Below are positions 36,796 through 49,702 of a DNA stretch of 64,000 nt, one piece after another. The notes below the pieces were generated by a model, which made no database searches, had not been told where the DNA came from, and saw nothing but the letters and a program-made list of their open reading frames with translations. The DNA lies in assembly GCA_028095005.1 (NCBI GenBank), contig JAMFTS010000058.1:1-64000 (forward strand), given 5' to 3'. The position numbers and the translations under genes are program-made. How positions within the stretch are numbered: position 1 is the first letter of the stretch; the number at the start of each line of letters is the position of its first letter. Source of the stretch: Rhynchospora pubera. Lineage: Eukaryota; Streptophyta; Magnoliopsida; Poales; Cyperaceae.

Positions 36796-39700
36796 TTAGA
36801 CTGCAAAAGCAATAGGAAAGAAAAAGAATAATAATATAGTTACGAATTGTGTGAAAAAGGCTTTAAGAATAATAATATAATTAAGCAATCCGAACTCTTA
36901 CATCTAGGATATGGCCAGCTTCTATGACCATGCGGAGAAAAAGCTCTTTCCCTTGTCTATAGAGAAGAAAACAGTAAAGACTATGTTACTACCAAATTGC
37001 AGCTTTGAAATCTAAGAAAATTTTGTATGAGAAAGACATCTCAAAATCAAGTACCTCTGAAGCACTAGGATGATATGACTGCTTTCCATGGTGTGAACCT
37101 ATAAAGGGAAAAATAAATTTAGTTATACACCTCAAAATTTTTGTTTTCTTGAATGCACCAAGGCATTTAAATCTTTTGCACAAATAACAGTTCAACTTTT
37201 TGGTAAGTGGATGAACAAAACAACCCACACCAGGACAAAAATAGATGACTTGCAAACCCAAAACAATAGATACATATAGATACATACCACTAGCGAACCC
37301 AAAACTAGGATTCTGGTGATACAGAGAGGGCTCCCCACTTCCATATAGATGCTTTCCACCATAGCTGAAAAAAAAGCAGTAATTAAAATGTTATCACATA
37401 TTATACTTCAAAACTCAACATGCAAAATCCCTCTCATCCAGATGCTAAGGATTATCATACTAGCATGTTCAGGTAGCTCTGTAGTACATGTATCACAAAC
37501 TACCACTGTACTCCAGTATAGTTTTTAAGTGGGGGAGGGGAGAATAGGGAAGGCTGAGCAGAGTCAACTCTTACAGCCCAAATTTGGGGTTACAAAAATA
37601 AGTCATTTGGGGATTAAGTCTTTACTCTTCTTCCATCCACCCCTTTCTTTTAAAGTTATGAAGCAAGGTTCGGTAAAAATTTAATCTAACCTCCCTCCCT
37701 CTCCCCTTCAAATTTTGATGCTGGAGCACACCCTAAGATCAGTGCCTACCCAGATAAGCTAGTACTAGCACATTGCAAGTGCATATCAATTGGTATCACT
37801 ACTTGGTAAACCCCATCAGTACTGTACCAGGCACCAACTTTGCTATCTACCCATTAACCTTTGATCCATTGTTTGTGTTTTTTGGGGATAAACATCTGAA
37901 TTAAGGCTATATAAAACTATTTTGAATTAATGGAAAAAATAAATTGCAAAAAATATATATACCCTGCGAGATAGTTAGATGAACCATTAAATCCATGGTG
38001 ACTGCTGTCATACCGAGGTCGAGGTAATCCTCTCAAATCAGAGTATACTGGATCATCTCTCTGCAATAGCAAAAGATGTTTATTGTCACACATTTTATAA
38101 GACCTAATCAAATTAAGGTCATAGAAATCTCAGGATATGTACCAACGCAGAGAGCCCGTGTTTCTCGTGATGCAATTCATGCTTATAAGTTTCAAAAGGT
38201 TTTCCTGAACATCATAAGGAACAAAAGCAAATTACAATAGTATAGCTTCCATACAATTGCATATTATGATCTTGAAAAAAACATAAATTTCTCAGAGCAG
38301 CAAGCTGGAGAATCCAAACAGAGTGTAAAAACAGGTACAATGATAAGTGAAGAAAAGCACCTTTAGGGTAACCTATCTCTTGATGTGGAGCAGGTTCCCT
38401 CAAAACACGCAGACCAGAAGGTGCAGAAGACTCGGTACCTATACATTAAAACCAATTAACTTTGCAATATCACAACAGTTCAAGTACACTTACTACAAAT
38501 ATGAAATTTTATTCTTGCCCCCCATAACCCAACAGTGCCCACAGACCAAACTGTGACACCAAAAACTTAAGTCAGATATCAAAGACAGACTTCACTTCTG
38601 CTTCAATTCTTCCTCAGGATAGGTGATGTGGATCTAATCCATCCATTTCATATCAGAAACTGTGGATCACATTCTAGTGACAATAAGCAGATCCAGACGT
38701 GCCAAAAAAACAGATGTGTCATTCATTTCTTGTAAACTGCTAGTGACACTGAGGCAATGTTGTGGACAATGTATGAGTAACAAAAATTAAAATTACAACT
38801 TTGGTCAAATCAAGCTCCTACCTGTTGCCTCCATAATGAATTCAAGGTTTTTGTTTTGAGTTTCATTGAGAAATGCAAAAGTTTGGGTTGCATGTCAAAA
38901 CATGGTTTGTCACGAGCATGTATCAGTTAGAAGTCGTAGACCTAAATAGTGCAGTGCACACCCAGTGATAATGTTTCTTGCAGAACAAGGCTTGTTCTTC
39001 ATGCATACTCAAGGAAGTGGTCAGTTTGGGTATAAACCAACTTACAGAGGCCTTGGTGGAGACCAAACTCAAAACAAGTCACAATGGTTGTTTGGCATAA
39101 GAAAACATGGTCAATAGTGGTCGCTCTTTCTCTCTATACATACACCTAACTTCATAGAAATACTGGAATAAGCTAATCCAACAAACAGACAATTTTTTGT
39201 GTCAAATCCAGAACATTATGTGATAGTTACTACGACAGAAGATAAAATTTTAGGACAAATGACAAAGCCAAAATTTAATCATCTTGATGCATGGGAATAA
39301 GAAAATAACTTCATAGGTTATTCAATCCTAAAGGTTATGATGAAAACTGATCCAAAAACAAAAGCAAAGAAACATATCTTGGAAACACAACCATAGTTTT
39401 GTCAAACGACCACAAAAAAAAAATTAAGTTAGGGGATTAGTTGAGCCAAACATCTAACAAAGAATGAATAAACCCATATGACCTCAGGAGACAGATTTCA
39501 CTCATATGGTAAAAATTAAGGGAAGGTAATGGAGTTGAGATCCACAAATTGATATAATGTAGAAAAGATAAAAATCTTCAATTCAAAACGCAGATCGATC
39601 AATATGAGAACAAAAACTCACTTTGTAACTTCTTTTGTTTCTCTTTCTCACTAGCACTAGGCCTCCCCCCTCCTTTCGTCATTTTTCCTCTACTAACTGG

Positions 39701-42700
39701 CTTAGCTAGGGACACCTTAATATTTACCTGAGATATGCCACACAGATCATTTGAAAGACAAATGGTGGAGGTCCAAAAGACAACAGAACTTCCTAAAAAT
39801 TTCTAAAAATAGATAGTAAAACCTTTGATCAACCCTTTCCTATCAACCGACTTAATGCAAGGAACATAACACCCAGCTAGATATTAAATGAAATACATAT
39901 TTTCGGTCAACTATGTCCCATGAGAATTTCTCTCTTTCCTATAATCCTATAATTATATAAATTTATTTTCATTTTATTTACCAATGATTTTTCTTTTGCT
40001 TAGCCATGTGTTTGAGTTATAAATTCTATCTCCAGCTCGACTAAACTTAAACAAAAGAGTCTAGAAGACCAATTATCAAAAAGTCCAACAGTTCAGTAGT
40101 CAACTATTACTTGGCATTACCTTAGGTTTATAGATGGACAAATAAGAGCAAAATGTTAGGAATACCCATAGATGCAGTGGGTCACACTTGCAAATAGGTA
40201 AAACTTTTTGGTTCAATTTGACAAATAAACTAATATAATTAAACTGATATAAACTAAATTGGTTCAGAAGTCGGAAGAACTTTTCAGTTCTAAAGACAAA
40301 TATCGAACCTTGGATCCATTCTCAATCAACCCATCTTTTTCAATAATTTCTATGCATGAGATTGCAGCCTCTCGGGTTGTATAGTTAACAAATGCATAGT
40401 CTTTCCTCTTGGATGATGGGACATCTCGAGCAAGAACAACGCGTTCAATCTTGCCGAATTTTTCAAAAATCTCTGACATCTTGGCCTTGTCCCAAGATAA
40501 AGGTATGCACTCAACAAATACAGATTTTACCTACCAAGGAAAAATCAAAACGAATTCAGAGTCTTGGATCATAACGTTGAAGGGAAATATGGTATTTTGA
40601 CAGAATCCTCAATGGTCAGATCTCATTTATGAGAACAAATGAAGAGAAATTACAATCTACAAGCACAGCCAGTATCCAAATGAGAGTTGGCCGTGAAGAT
40701 TCATGAGTAACCAAACAACAACAGTCACAGTAAAGCATCAGGCGGAACTCTGGTGAACAAATGCAATGAGTTCATGGGACTCGAGGAATTATTGTAACTA
40801 ATGGAGTTCATTTTTGTTTTAACCATTTGTTCTGATTGATCAAACTGATATTATATAAGCAATGACAAGAGAGGTACAAAATAGTAATGATGGAAAATGG
40901 TATAAACTGTAAGCAATAGGTACAACTTGAGAAGCACTAAGGTAACTAAAATTAAGTTCCCTTTTGCAGGTACCTAAAATTGAGAAAAGTGGCTTTCCAG
41001 AAATAAAAATGTATAAGATATAATAAAATCACACTTGCTTTGCATGCAAATAAAATAAAGGAAGTGGCTTTTGGAAAAGGACTTCAAAAGTAATAACTAC
41101 CAAACTTTGTACAGCATACACACAGAAGTAATATAAAATTGTGGCAATATATTAAAAAGCTATGTATAATAAAAAAAATGGTACAATTTGAAGAGTGGAT
41201 ACATTTTGGTTCCTTTTGGTAACAAGACAAAATCATTTCTCACAGTGGAAAAAATGAGAAATTAGGAAAATTATTATCCCCTTTGGGAAGGAAAAATGAG
41301 AAAGATTGAAGCAGCATATGACAGCACGATGCCAATATAGAAAGCAACTGATTCTAAAGAATCAAATGCTAACCTAGAAAGGAATAGAAACATCCCCTTC
41401 ATAGGAATTCACAATCCTAAGCATATTTTTGCTTAGTGAACACAGAAGTTTAAATGTTGTCATTGAATCAAGCATGTTCCTAGGCAGATTATGTCATAAT
41501 GACTACTAACAGGCACATCGCTACAAGTATGTACAAACCAGAAATTAGACAATTGGCATTTATTTACAATACTAATTGGCTGTTTAATCGGCAAATTTGG
41601 CACAAATTGATGTACAATACTAATTGGACACCAGAAAGTTCAAAATGTTGCCATTGAATCAGTAGTAACGCCATGCTTATCTACAATACTAACTGGCGGT
41701 TTAATCGGCAAATTTGGCACAAATTGATGCATAATATTAATACTAAATAAATGCAACAATTGGCACCGATGCACAGAGAGACAGATGAAGGGGGGTGAGA
41801 GAACAGGAGGGAGAGAAGGAGGCAGGAGCACAAGTACCTTCAGCATCTCATCTTCATCAGGTTCACGGCATGGTGCTGCCCAATCAATTTTGACATGGAG
41901 TCCTTTACTAAAATCTGCTGCTTTGAGCTTTTTATAGGCGATTTGTGCATCTCTGTTAGTTTCAAGATCAAGAAAAGCAAACCCACGGTTCAATTCTGGA
42001 TTTTGCGGGTCTTGCATTACGGTAACTGTGTCAATCTTCTCTATGCCAAATTCCATTAACATCTTAATAATCTGCCAATAAAAGAAATAATATACAAATA
42101 CATAATATTACAAATTAAGAAATTCAATATAAGAAAAAACTACTTACTGATAATTTTACAACGGGAACCTTTAAAAAAAAAGAGAATTTTACAATGGGAG
42201 AAAGTTTCCACAAAATTTGTGCAGCATAGATTAAACATCACTATGAAATTAGAATCAAATAAGCGCCACCTTTCCCTATATAGTTCTAACATCTCAATTA
42301 AATCTAATTTAATCTTGCATCAGTTAACCATATGTTATACAATTATGCTTTAAAAAGTACTGCATATAACCCCAAATTCAAGCAACTTTGGTTTATTTAT
42401 CTACCCATCATATTGCAAATATTATAAGCCAGCGTATCCCGGTATCCGAAATTGTGCTAAAACTAGCAGTACATCTATTAAGAAGCCTGGGTATCATATT
42501 TAACATTTGTTCCAACAATAATATAAAACAGAAAATTGCAGATTAATAAACTCACATCGTCCTTTTTCCATCTCTTGTCAATATTGCCAAGAAAAATGCT
42601 ATCATGGTCATCCACAGGTGCCGCACCACAACGTTTGCCGCATATCTGAAAGTTATCATCCAATATTAGAACAATGATATCAAACATAACCAGACAAATA

Positions 42701-45215
42701 AAAAAAAATGCTTTGAGGCAGGCCTAATAACTTGACAAATATATCTCAATTATCATTGTTGTTAAGCTCTCATGAAGCATACCCCCCCAGAAAAATGCCA
42801 TACCAAAAAGAAATTTGGATAACAATAAAAAGTTATGATGTACACATCGTATGATGTTTAAATAAATTGCAGAAACCATTCATGGAAGCAGTATTAGGGG
42901 TTTTTAAGTAATAAAAAGTGCCTGGTGTTAAGATAAGTTCCCAGTATGCCTTCATGAGGTAACGATATTAATGCACAAAAAAAAAAATAAAACCATGTCC
43001 ATTCAATTCATCACAAACACAGCTTCACACACTGAAGTTATCAGTACATCACTAATAATAAACTACAACCAATATCTAGTTCACCTGTTTTACTTCCTGC
43101 ATGTGAAAGCACGGATTTGCAAGAAACACACTGAGAAATGGCAATTTTTGAAAGTGGAGTTCGCATACATTGTCTGCGAACCACATTTAATTTTGCAGAC
43201 AATGTCTGAGAATGCACCTATGCAGTATTGTGTATAGCAGAACCAAAATATGGTTCATGGATATATTTCCACAGGTCAAGTTCCTATTTCCTCATAAAAC
43301 TAGTACTTATTAGCAAAGAAAGCTTATATTCTTTTTACGACATGGATAACTTTGCAATTTAACTTGACCAAGAGCTGACATTAAAATGTGCAAGCTATTA
43401 GTATCTAATAGTTCACCAAATTTACTCTAATATCAAGCTTATAACCAGAATAAAGAGGATGAAATAAAGAAAAAAAATATCTCAAGAGTTACCGTGGCAA
43501 GAAGATTTATGACATTGTTTAGTTTGGACACAATCAGAAACCGACAACCCCTCCCCCCTTTCCTAATACTACCTTTCATGAATTAAATGTAATGAAAATT
43601 TACAACAACTATAATTTGTTACCTCGACTTTAGAGAACATGGAAATGGCCTTCTTAGCCTGTGTTGGCTCCTTGTACCGCAAAAAACAGTAGCCCTTATT
43701 CTTTCCTGTGTTGTTCTCCAAAAACATTCTCACCTCGACAATTTCTCCTGCCTTTCCAAAAACAGTTCTAATGTCCGTTTCTCCAACTCCTTTATCCAGA
43801 CCTCCTATAAATATCTCTGTTTTTCTTCTCTTTTGCCTCTCTGTTAGCCCGTCCATCTCCTTGGTACACGCATTCAAGCTAAAATTGGGATTTTGGGATA
43901 TTTTATTAGAGAGGGTGGCTATGCTTCCTCGTTGGGGTTTCTCCACTTCTTTATTGGGGCCAGGGTTCTGAGTCTCAGGTTTCTCACCCAGGTTAACAAT
44001 TCCTTCACATTTAAGTTTACAGTTCTCGCCCTCTGAGCTTGCAGCAGCATTTATGTTCCCCTCGGCATTTCGCTTGGCCAAAAATGTTCCCTTTGGGACA
44101 AGCTTTTTAATAATCTTCTTCTTAATAACCTTACGAACCTTCTTTCCATTATTACTAGCACTGGTATCAGCCTTGATTTTTTGACTATCGTCGTCAGCCT
44201 TAACTTCACCATTAGTCTCTTTCCTAATCACAGAACCAGCACTTATTTTATTGTTATTTTCACCATCACCCCCAATTTTAGTAACTGTCACCTTAACTTT
44301 CTCTCCATCTTTCTGATTCCCAGACTCAGAAGTAGGGTTTCCTCCACTCTTTACCCCTTTCTCGTCACTTTTTTCACCTTTGTCCTCCTTATTCTCACAT
44401 ACTCTAAGCCTGATTTCCTCTTTATTATGTTGTGCACTATGACTAGGTTTAACATCATGAACTATGCCCTCATTCTTTTCTTCTCCTAATTTATTAGTCT
44501 CAAGATTACCTAACTTAGTTTGTTCCTCTGCTAACGCTGCTTCTGCCGCTTTCTTAGCAGCCAGGGTACCCTTTGGCACCATCCTTTTCACAATTTTCTT
44601 CTTTATAACCTTTCTTATGACCTTCTTAACCTTTCCCTTCCCTGATTCTGGCTCCTTAACTTCACTGGATTTTTCTGCATCCGGCTCCGGCACACTTGTC
44701 AGAGGTTCACTGGTGCTAGTCAGAACTTCTGTCGGCACAGCTTCAGTCTTTCCAACAACAGCCTCAACTTGAGAGACCGGTGGGGACGGCTTCGACTCAG
44801 CAACAGTGACTTCATCTACCATCGGATTCGCTTCTTCTAAATCCATCTTTGTATTGCTGTCAGCATCAACCAACCCCGGCCCGGTCCCACCGGTGAGACA
44901 AGTAGGTTTCTTTATCCTACGAACCACTCTCTTCACAACCTTCTTCTTAAAATTACCCTTGCCACCAACCGAATCAGGCTGGGCACCAGCAGTCAGACCC
45001 GCAGGTGTGGGGCCCACAGTAGGAGAACCATCTCCGACGGCGCTCTTCGCACTGGGCCCACCGGACAGAGACTGAGCGATCGGCCGCGCTGGAGCAGGAG
45101 AAGGTGTATCGGGAGAAGCGGCAGATGGGTCGGGTTTGCGGGTTTGGATATTGGATTTGGAATTGGATTTGGGGGTCTGGATGGGAGTTTCGCGGCCTCT
45201 CTTCTTAGGTGGCAT
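36796..45215 (-). CDS. Three-RRM hnRNP Q/R-like RNA-binding protein
   Basis: Twelve exons on the minus strand join without a frame break: 45215-43623, 42645-42556, 42071-41838, 40530-40309, 39727-39622, 38438-38361, 38204-38143, 38060-37963, 37364-37288, 37098-37055, 36956-36902, 36800-36796. Total 2664 nt, 887 residues. Residues 1-465 are charged and disordered, with three lysine-rich modules at about 90, 195 and 356 (KKVVKRVVRRIKKP, then two with IKKKI(V/I)K(R/K)(M/L)VPKGT). Three RRM domains follow at about 466-541 (IFIGGL, GYCFLRY), 547-630 (IFLGNI, RGFAFLDL) and 641-724 (VFVECI, YAFVNY). The tail is rich in Gly, Tyr, His and Ser. Consecutive RRMs with this spacing resemble SYNCRIP/hnRNP Q and plant LIF2-type proteins; nucleolin-like is the alternative. 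Expected role: nuclear RNA binding. The last intron is my choice; reading through its donor would instead end at 36840. Confidence 0.85.
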
Positions 45216-45237
45216 TTTGGCGACCGCTGATGCGCGC

Positions 45238-45264
45238 CTCTCTCTCTCTCTCTCTCTCTCTCTT
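45238..45264 (-). repeat. (GA)n tract in 5' UTR
   Basis: A CT run on the plus strand, read as GA in the leader of the RRM gene about 25 bases before its ATG. GA/CT tracts in plant leaders are common and can bind BPC factors; no such role is shown here. Confidence 0.7.
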
Positions 45265-45585
45265 GGTGTTGGAAATTGTGGCTAGGGTTAATCGCCGGTA
45301 AATTTTAGCGGATCTTTTACGATTTTACCAGGAAAGAAGTAGAGACTGCTAGAATTTGCCACGCTGTGATGAAATAAGGTACTCCGGCGCCGAGAGACGA
45401 CCCTTTTGGCAGTAACTTTCCGAAACGAGGCAGAATATAATACGTCATGTATTGGATTCCTAGTTGCTTCAATCTTTTCTTTTTTTTTTTTTAATAATCT
45501 ATGAGAATTAATTATATAGCTCTTTTTTCTTTTTTGCATTCTTCCTAGTTGGGTTACGTTTTTTTAGAAAGAAAAAAAAAACTGG

Positions 45586-45858
45586 TATAGATTATGCCAC
45601 TATAATATAACAATTAAAAATTAGAGATATGTCATCACTAAATGACAAATTATTTTTATGCCATCATTAAATGATAGAATTAGATTTATGTCATCAGTCA
45701 TTTAGTTTGATTATTATGCCATTTTAAATATGCCACTATAAAATATTATAATTAGAAATATGTCATTATAAACATTAAAATTAGAAATATGACATCGTAA
45801 AAGAAAAAAAATAAGTTTTATGCCATTATATAACAATAAAAATTAGTTTTGTGCCATA
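45586..45858. repeat. TGCCA-rich repeat, promoter copy
   Basis: Shares GAGATATGTCATCACTAAAT, AATTATTTTTATGCCATCAT and TTAAAATTAGAAATATG phrases with the 14281-15100 element, in the orientation of its right half inverted. It lies about 370-640 bp upstream of the RRM gene start, so it may sit within that gene's promoter. Confidence 0.55.
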
Positions 45859-47424
45859 TGAAATCGGGGCTGACAAGGAATATCCCCATCATCCCCCCAG
45901 TACGCGTTTTCATTTTTTTCCATTTATGGAATTCCAGCGTAACTTCATTTTCCATTTCTGGAAATTAAGCTATTTTTCATCATTCCCATTCTCATCCAGC
46001 GCTCCCCTTTGTTTCGCTCCCTCCCCTCCTATTTCCCCAACATTATACTCACCCCTACCTCACTCTATTTAATATAGACTATATAGTTAATATAGCAACT
46101 GTTCTAGTCAACTCTTATTTATATATATCGCTCGATTCACAATCCAATCATCCATTTTGCAATATCTTTTTATATCAACTATTGTATACATAATTCTCAT
46201 TCCACAAATACATTTTACATCCGCTATGTTTATTCACATATTTGTTGATCTTATATTTTTTTTATTGAGCAATTTCGTTTACAATACATTTTTGCTTTTC
46301 TTCAAAAGTACTTGCATTTTTTCCTTATTAGCATTTTTTTTCCTTATTAGCCATGTTACAATTCTTGCAATTCTCTTACTTTTTTCTACACGCTACTCTA
46401 TTCATATTAATTTTATAAATGGACATCTCTCACTGCTGGACTCTCCGATCTAAATTAGCTCTCCGTCCCTCAAAAAAAAAAAAAAAACACGATCCCTTCT
46501 TCTCAGAGGCGTTTCCTTAACCCTCGATGGGCAATTGTGTTAAACACCATTATATGTTATTGAAATTGAAACTTAAAGAATGAGTTGCCACTGATCATGT
46601 TTTTGGTAATTATTAATTATAACTTAAGAAAAGCAATGTTGCAAGTATATTTTGATGGCAATTGTGTGCTTAGTGTCACAGACACATTTTTCATCTTTTA
46701 ATAGAGATGACAGTTAGGGTAGATGATGTTAATTTTCTCACATCATTGGTCCGATCTTTTTGTTGATAACAGTAAAAAAATTTGCTGAGTAGAACCATTG
46801 AGCAACAACCGATTTATAACGAATAAGTAATTTTGGAGCATAGTTCAAGCGTTGATTTACAACACACAATTGCATCTTTAAATTGGGCTATGAGCTATAT
46901 GTTAACATATTTCTCATTAATTTCAGCTGGGTCCCCACACGAAAGAGCACAAGAGGCGAAGGGAAGAGCAAGAGAAGGTTAAGGAGTGCTATGTTGTTTA
47001 TCTTGAATCTTGAAATTATATAAGGGGCTACTATATTTATCATTCATCGCACTCAATTCTAATGAAGGCTCAGGAGCTAGTGGTAACAAGAATATAAACA
47101 TGTCAGATGATGATCCAGTAGAAAAAGCCAGGCATATAATGGAGAATATAAATGAAGCTGTACATACAATTTTGGTGCTGAGGTGTATGGAAGAGTAGAG
47201 GATATGCTTCTTGTGTGTACTTGCGTACCTGTGTTAATGCGTACTTGCATAAACTAAAATTTCTCTTTCAAATAATTAGGCAAACTAATGTATGTATTAG
47301 CTAACTCAATTAGTTCCTCTGTTCCAATTCAAGGATGCTTGTTCATGTGTGCAAGTACGCACCTCATACTATGACTATACAAGTTTTACTTGATACTTGC
47401 TATGATAAATGGATGTTTTTTTTT
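45859..47424. other. Intergenic with one exon-like scrap
   Basis: Mostly A/T-rich. At 46927-46985 an AATTTCAG acceptor-like site is followed by a frame reading LGPHTKEHKRRREEQEKVKE, then a stop about ten codons on. It looks like an exon fragment, but I do not recognise its source. A short frame at 47100-47198 (start MSDDDPVEKARHIMENIN) may belong with it. Confidence 0.3.
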
Positions 47425-47730
47425 TTGGAAATTGATTACTGTCATCTACAATTTTGTCATCCCTGTCATCGCTAAATATAAAGTGAACATATACAGCAAA
47501 CAAAGTGAACATATAAACGATCTAAGTGAACACATACAAACAAATAAGTTCAATGAAAATAAGTTGAATATGCATGTAAACTTCTGAACAAGTGAATGAC
47601 AACACTTATTTGTGTGTAAGTGTTCACTAAGATCGACTATATGTTCACCTTATTTGCAGTATATGTTCACTTTGTATTTAGCGATGGCTGGGATGATATA
47701 TTTGCCGATGGCACTTATAATTCCTGCTTT
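47425..47730. repeat. Palindromic foldback element
   Basis: Two arms of about 93 bp (47456-47548 and 47606-47698) are inverted copies: GTCATCGCTAAATATAAAGT, GTGAACATATA(C/T)AG and GATCTAAGTGAACAC on the left recur complemented on the right. The loop is about 57 bp. A diverged relative lies at 28877-29135. No open frame of meaning; its transcript would form a long hairpin. Confidence 0.7.
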
Positions 47731-48659
47731 TTTTTTACCTTTGATTTCAAATGTTAATCTAGGGTTCATCTTGGTGTGTCTATTGATTATATAGATAACG
47801 ATAAGTAAGATAGAAATTATGATTGTAATTGTTTGTTATTGTACTTATGATCTGATTTCAAATGAGAACATTTGTAGCATTGTCTGTATTTATAATTCAA
47901 ACTATCCTAGTTGAAGAGAACAAATATAAAGCTCTTATTCTAACACATGTTGCTGGTATAAACAAGCATGAGAATTTATAAATCTGTCTACCACACAAAT
48001 TAGTATTGTATATGCATGAGATCTAAGCCGTAACAATAGGTTTAGGAGCAGATTTCTCAGCCATTGTGACATTTATCTTGTGCCCTCTCATTTCATAGTC
48101 TGCAACAAAAGAAGAAAATTCAAAATGCCTCAACAATAGAAAGTGCCGCTTCATCAAAGTCTAAGAAAGATAAAGAGACTGAGAAGAATACCGTTGAAAA
48201 ACTACTGGCACAATAGCTGAGGGATTTTCATAAGCAAGACAAGCATCACCTTTGTTTATTGTTTGTTGAAACTAGTTCAATTATAACTTTTCTTTTAGAG
48301 GAAATTCATAAGATGAAAAATCATAAATAAAACATTGATCGATATGAAAATCTTTGCTAATAATTTTTTAAAGAAAATATGACTTCTTTATTGTATTTGA
48401 TACAATTCAGATTTAGGAAAAAGTACTACTATAAAATAATACAACAATTTTTTTTATCAATTTTTTAGATTTTTAAACTTTCAAACTTTACTTTCTCCTA
48501 AATCAAAATTTCACCCCCCCAAGTCAAAATCCTGACTTCCACCCGTACTTTTCCAATAATTGAAATCGCATGTAGTTAAATAGTGTTATTTGTATCATGC
48601 ACTTCTTTACAATTCTCGCTATCATATTAATTAGATTTTTGAAAAAATATTAACGCAGG
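47731..48659. other. Intergenic, nothing recognised
   Basis: A/T-rich spacer without a supportable gene or bounded repeat. Confidence 0.5.
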
Positions 48660-48850
48660 ACGTGTTTGGTTGTCCTTGTAAGATGGAAGAGTGAAGAGGA
48701 AGAAGTTCCATGTTCTCTCTACCACGTACCACCTCTTCATGGGAAGTGGAATTTGGGAATAAGGCTTCTTTCCCATTTATATTTTTTTATATTTGGTGAT
48801 GACTATTCTCTTTATATTTTTTTTTCTTCCATAGACAACCAAAACACATT
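48660..48850. mobile_element. MITE with GTGTTTGGTTGTC termini
   Basis: About 190 bp bounded by ACGTGTTTGGTTGTCC and its partial complement GACAACCAAAACACATT. Internal arms also pair in part (AAGATGGAAGAGTGAAG with CTTCATGGG/TCTTCC segments). No clean target duplication, so borders are approximate. Confidence 0.5.
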
Positions 48851-49449
48851 AGTGAAGAGATATTATATATTATAAGTATTAAGTAGTTATCAGAAAGTTT
48901 TTTTTTACTTTTTTTTTTTGTTAGAGAACAATGCTCATTTTAAACATATATAGGCGGATCTAAGTAGGACTAATAAAGCTCAATATTCTCCATTTTTTTT
49001 TTCCATTAGACATGTATACGTGCAATAATTTACATCTCCATTTTTCTTTTAAGAAAAGTCATTCACGGATCCCATAAATATATATAAATTGTTCTATTGT
49101 GACCCCAATAATTAAAATGTTATAATTTCAATACGATCATTATATTAATTACTTGACTACTTTCACAAATTTTGAAGCTCTGCTCCTCAAACAAAATAAA
49201 ATTGTTTCTATCTCTAAATTGAAGAAGTTAGGGATCACAATTGGTAGTATATGCACCTTAAAGAAACATTACACAATCATACAAATTGAATAGCGAGAGA
49301 TAGGCTATGGTCATATAAATAAGCTAGAGGCAGCAGATTCATTCATTATATAATAGCAAGTCAGATCAAAGCTTAAAAGATTTGAAGAAACGGAACTTTA
49401 CAATTTCAATTTCTTGAAGTACCACATTAAAACATTACTACAAAAGGCC
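48851..49449. other. Intergenic upstream of RPL4
   Basis: A/T-rich; no gene recognised. Confidence 0.5.
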
Positions 49450-49615
49450 ACAGGCCCACAGCCCACATTTTGGGTCTCATACAAATACCTCAATTAACAG
49501 CCCAAAATACATCAGGACAATAAACCTAGTCAAAAAAAACACAGCCGTCGAAGCGCAATCAAACGGCTGCGATAATCCAGAGCAAAACCCTAACGCTCTC
49601 TCTTCCTATATAAAG
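49450..49615 (+). promoter_or_regulatory. RPL4 core promoter: site II, telo-box, TATA
   Basis: GGCCCACAGCCCACATTTTGGG at 49453-49474 contains site II-type GGCCCA elements; AAACCCTAA (telo-box) is at 49585-49593; and TATATAAAG is at 49607-49615, 87 bp before the start codon. This combination is characteristic of plant cytosolic ribosomal protein and growth-linked promoters, where TCP factors and telo-box proteins act. Binding is inferred from motifs only. Confidence 0.7.
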
Positions 49616-49702
49616 AGCCTTCTCACTCGTCCCGCCTCCTTTAGCCCAAACCCTCCTACTCCTCCATTCCATTCCTCTCGCGACCCGAACCCTAACCTAA
49701 CA

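Noticed and set aside
43708..45075. Plus-strand frames over the large RRM exon
   Set aside because: Shadows of the Lys/Ser/Pro-rich minus-strand coding exon, which joins eleven further exons in frame.
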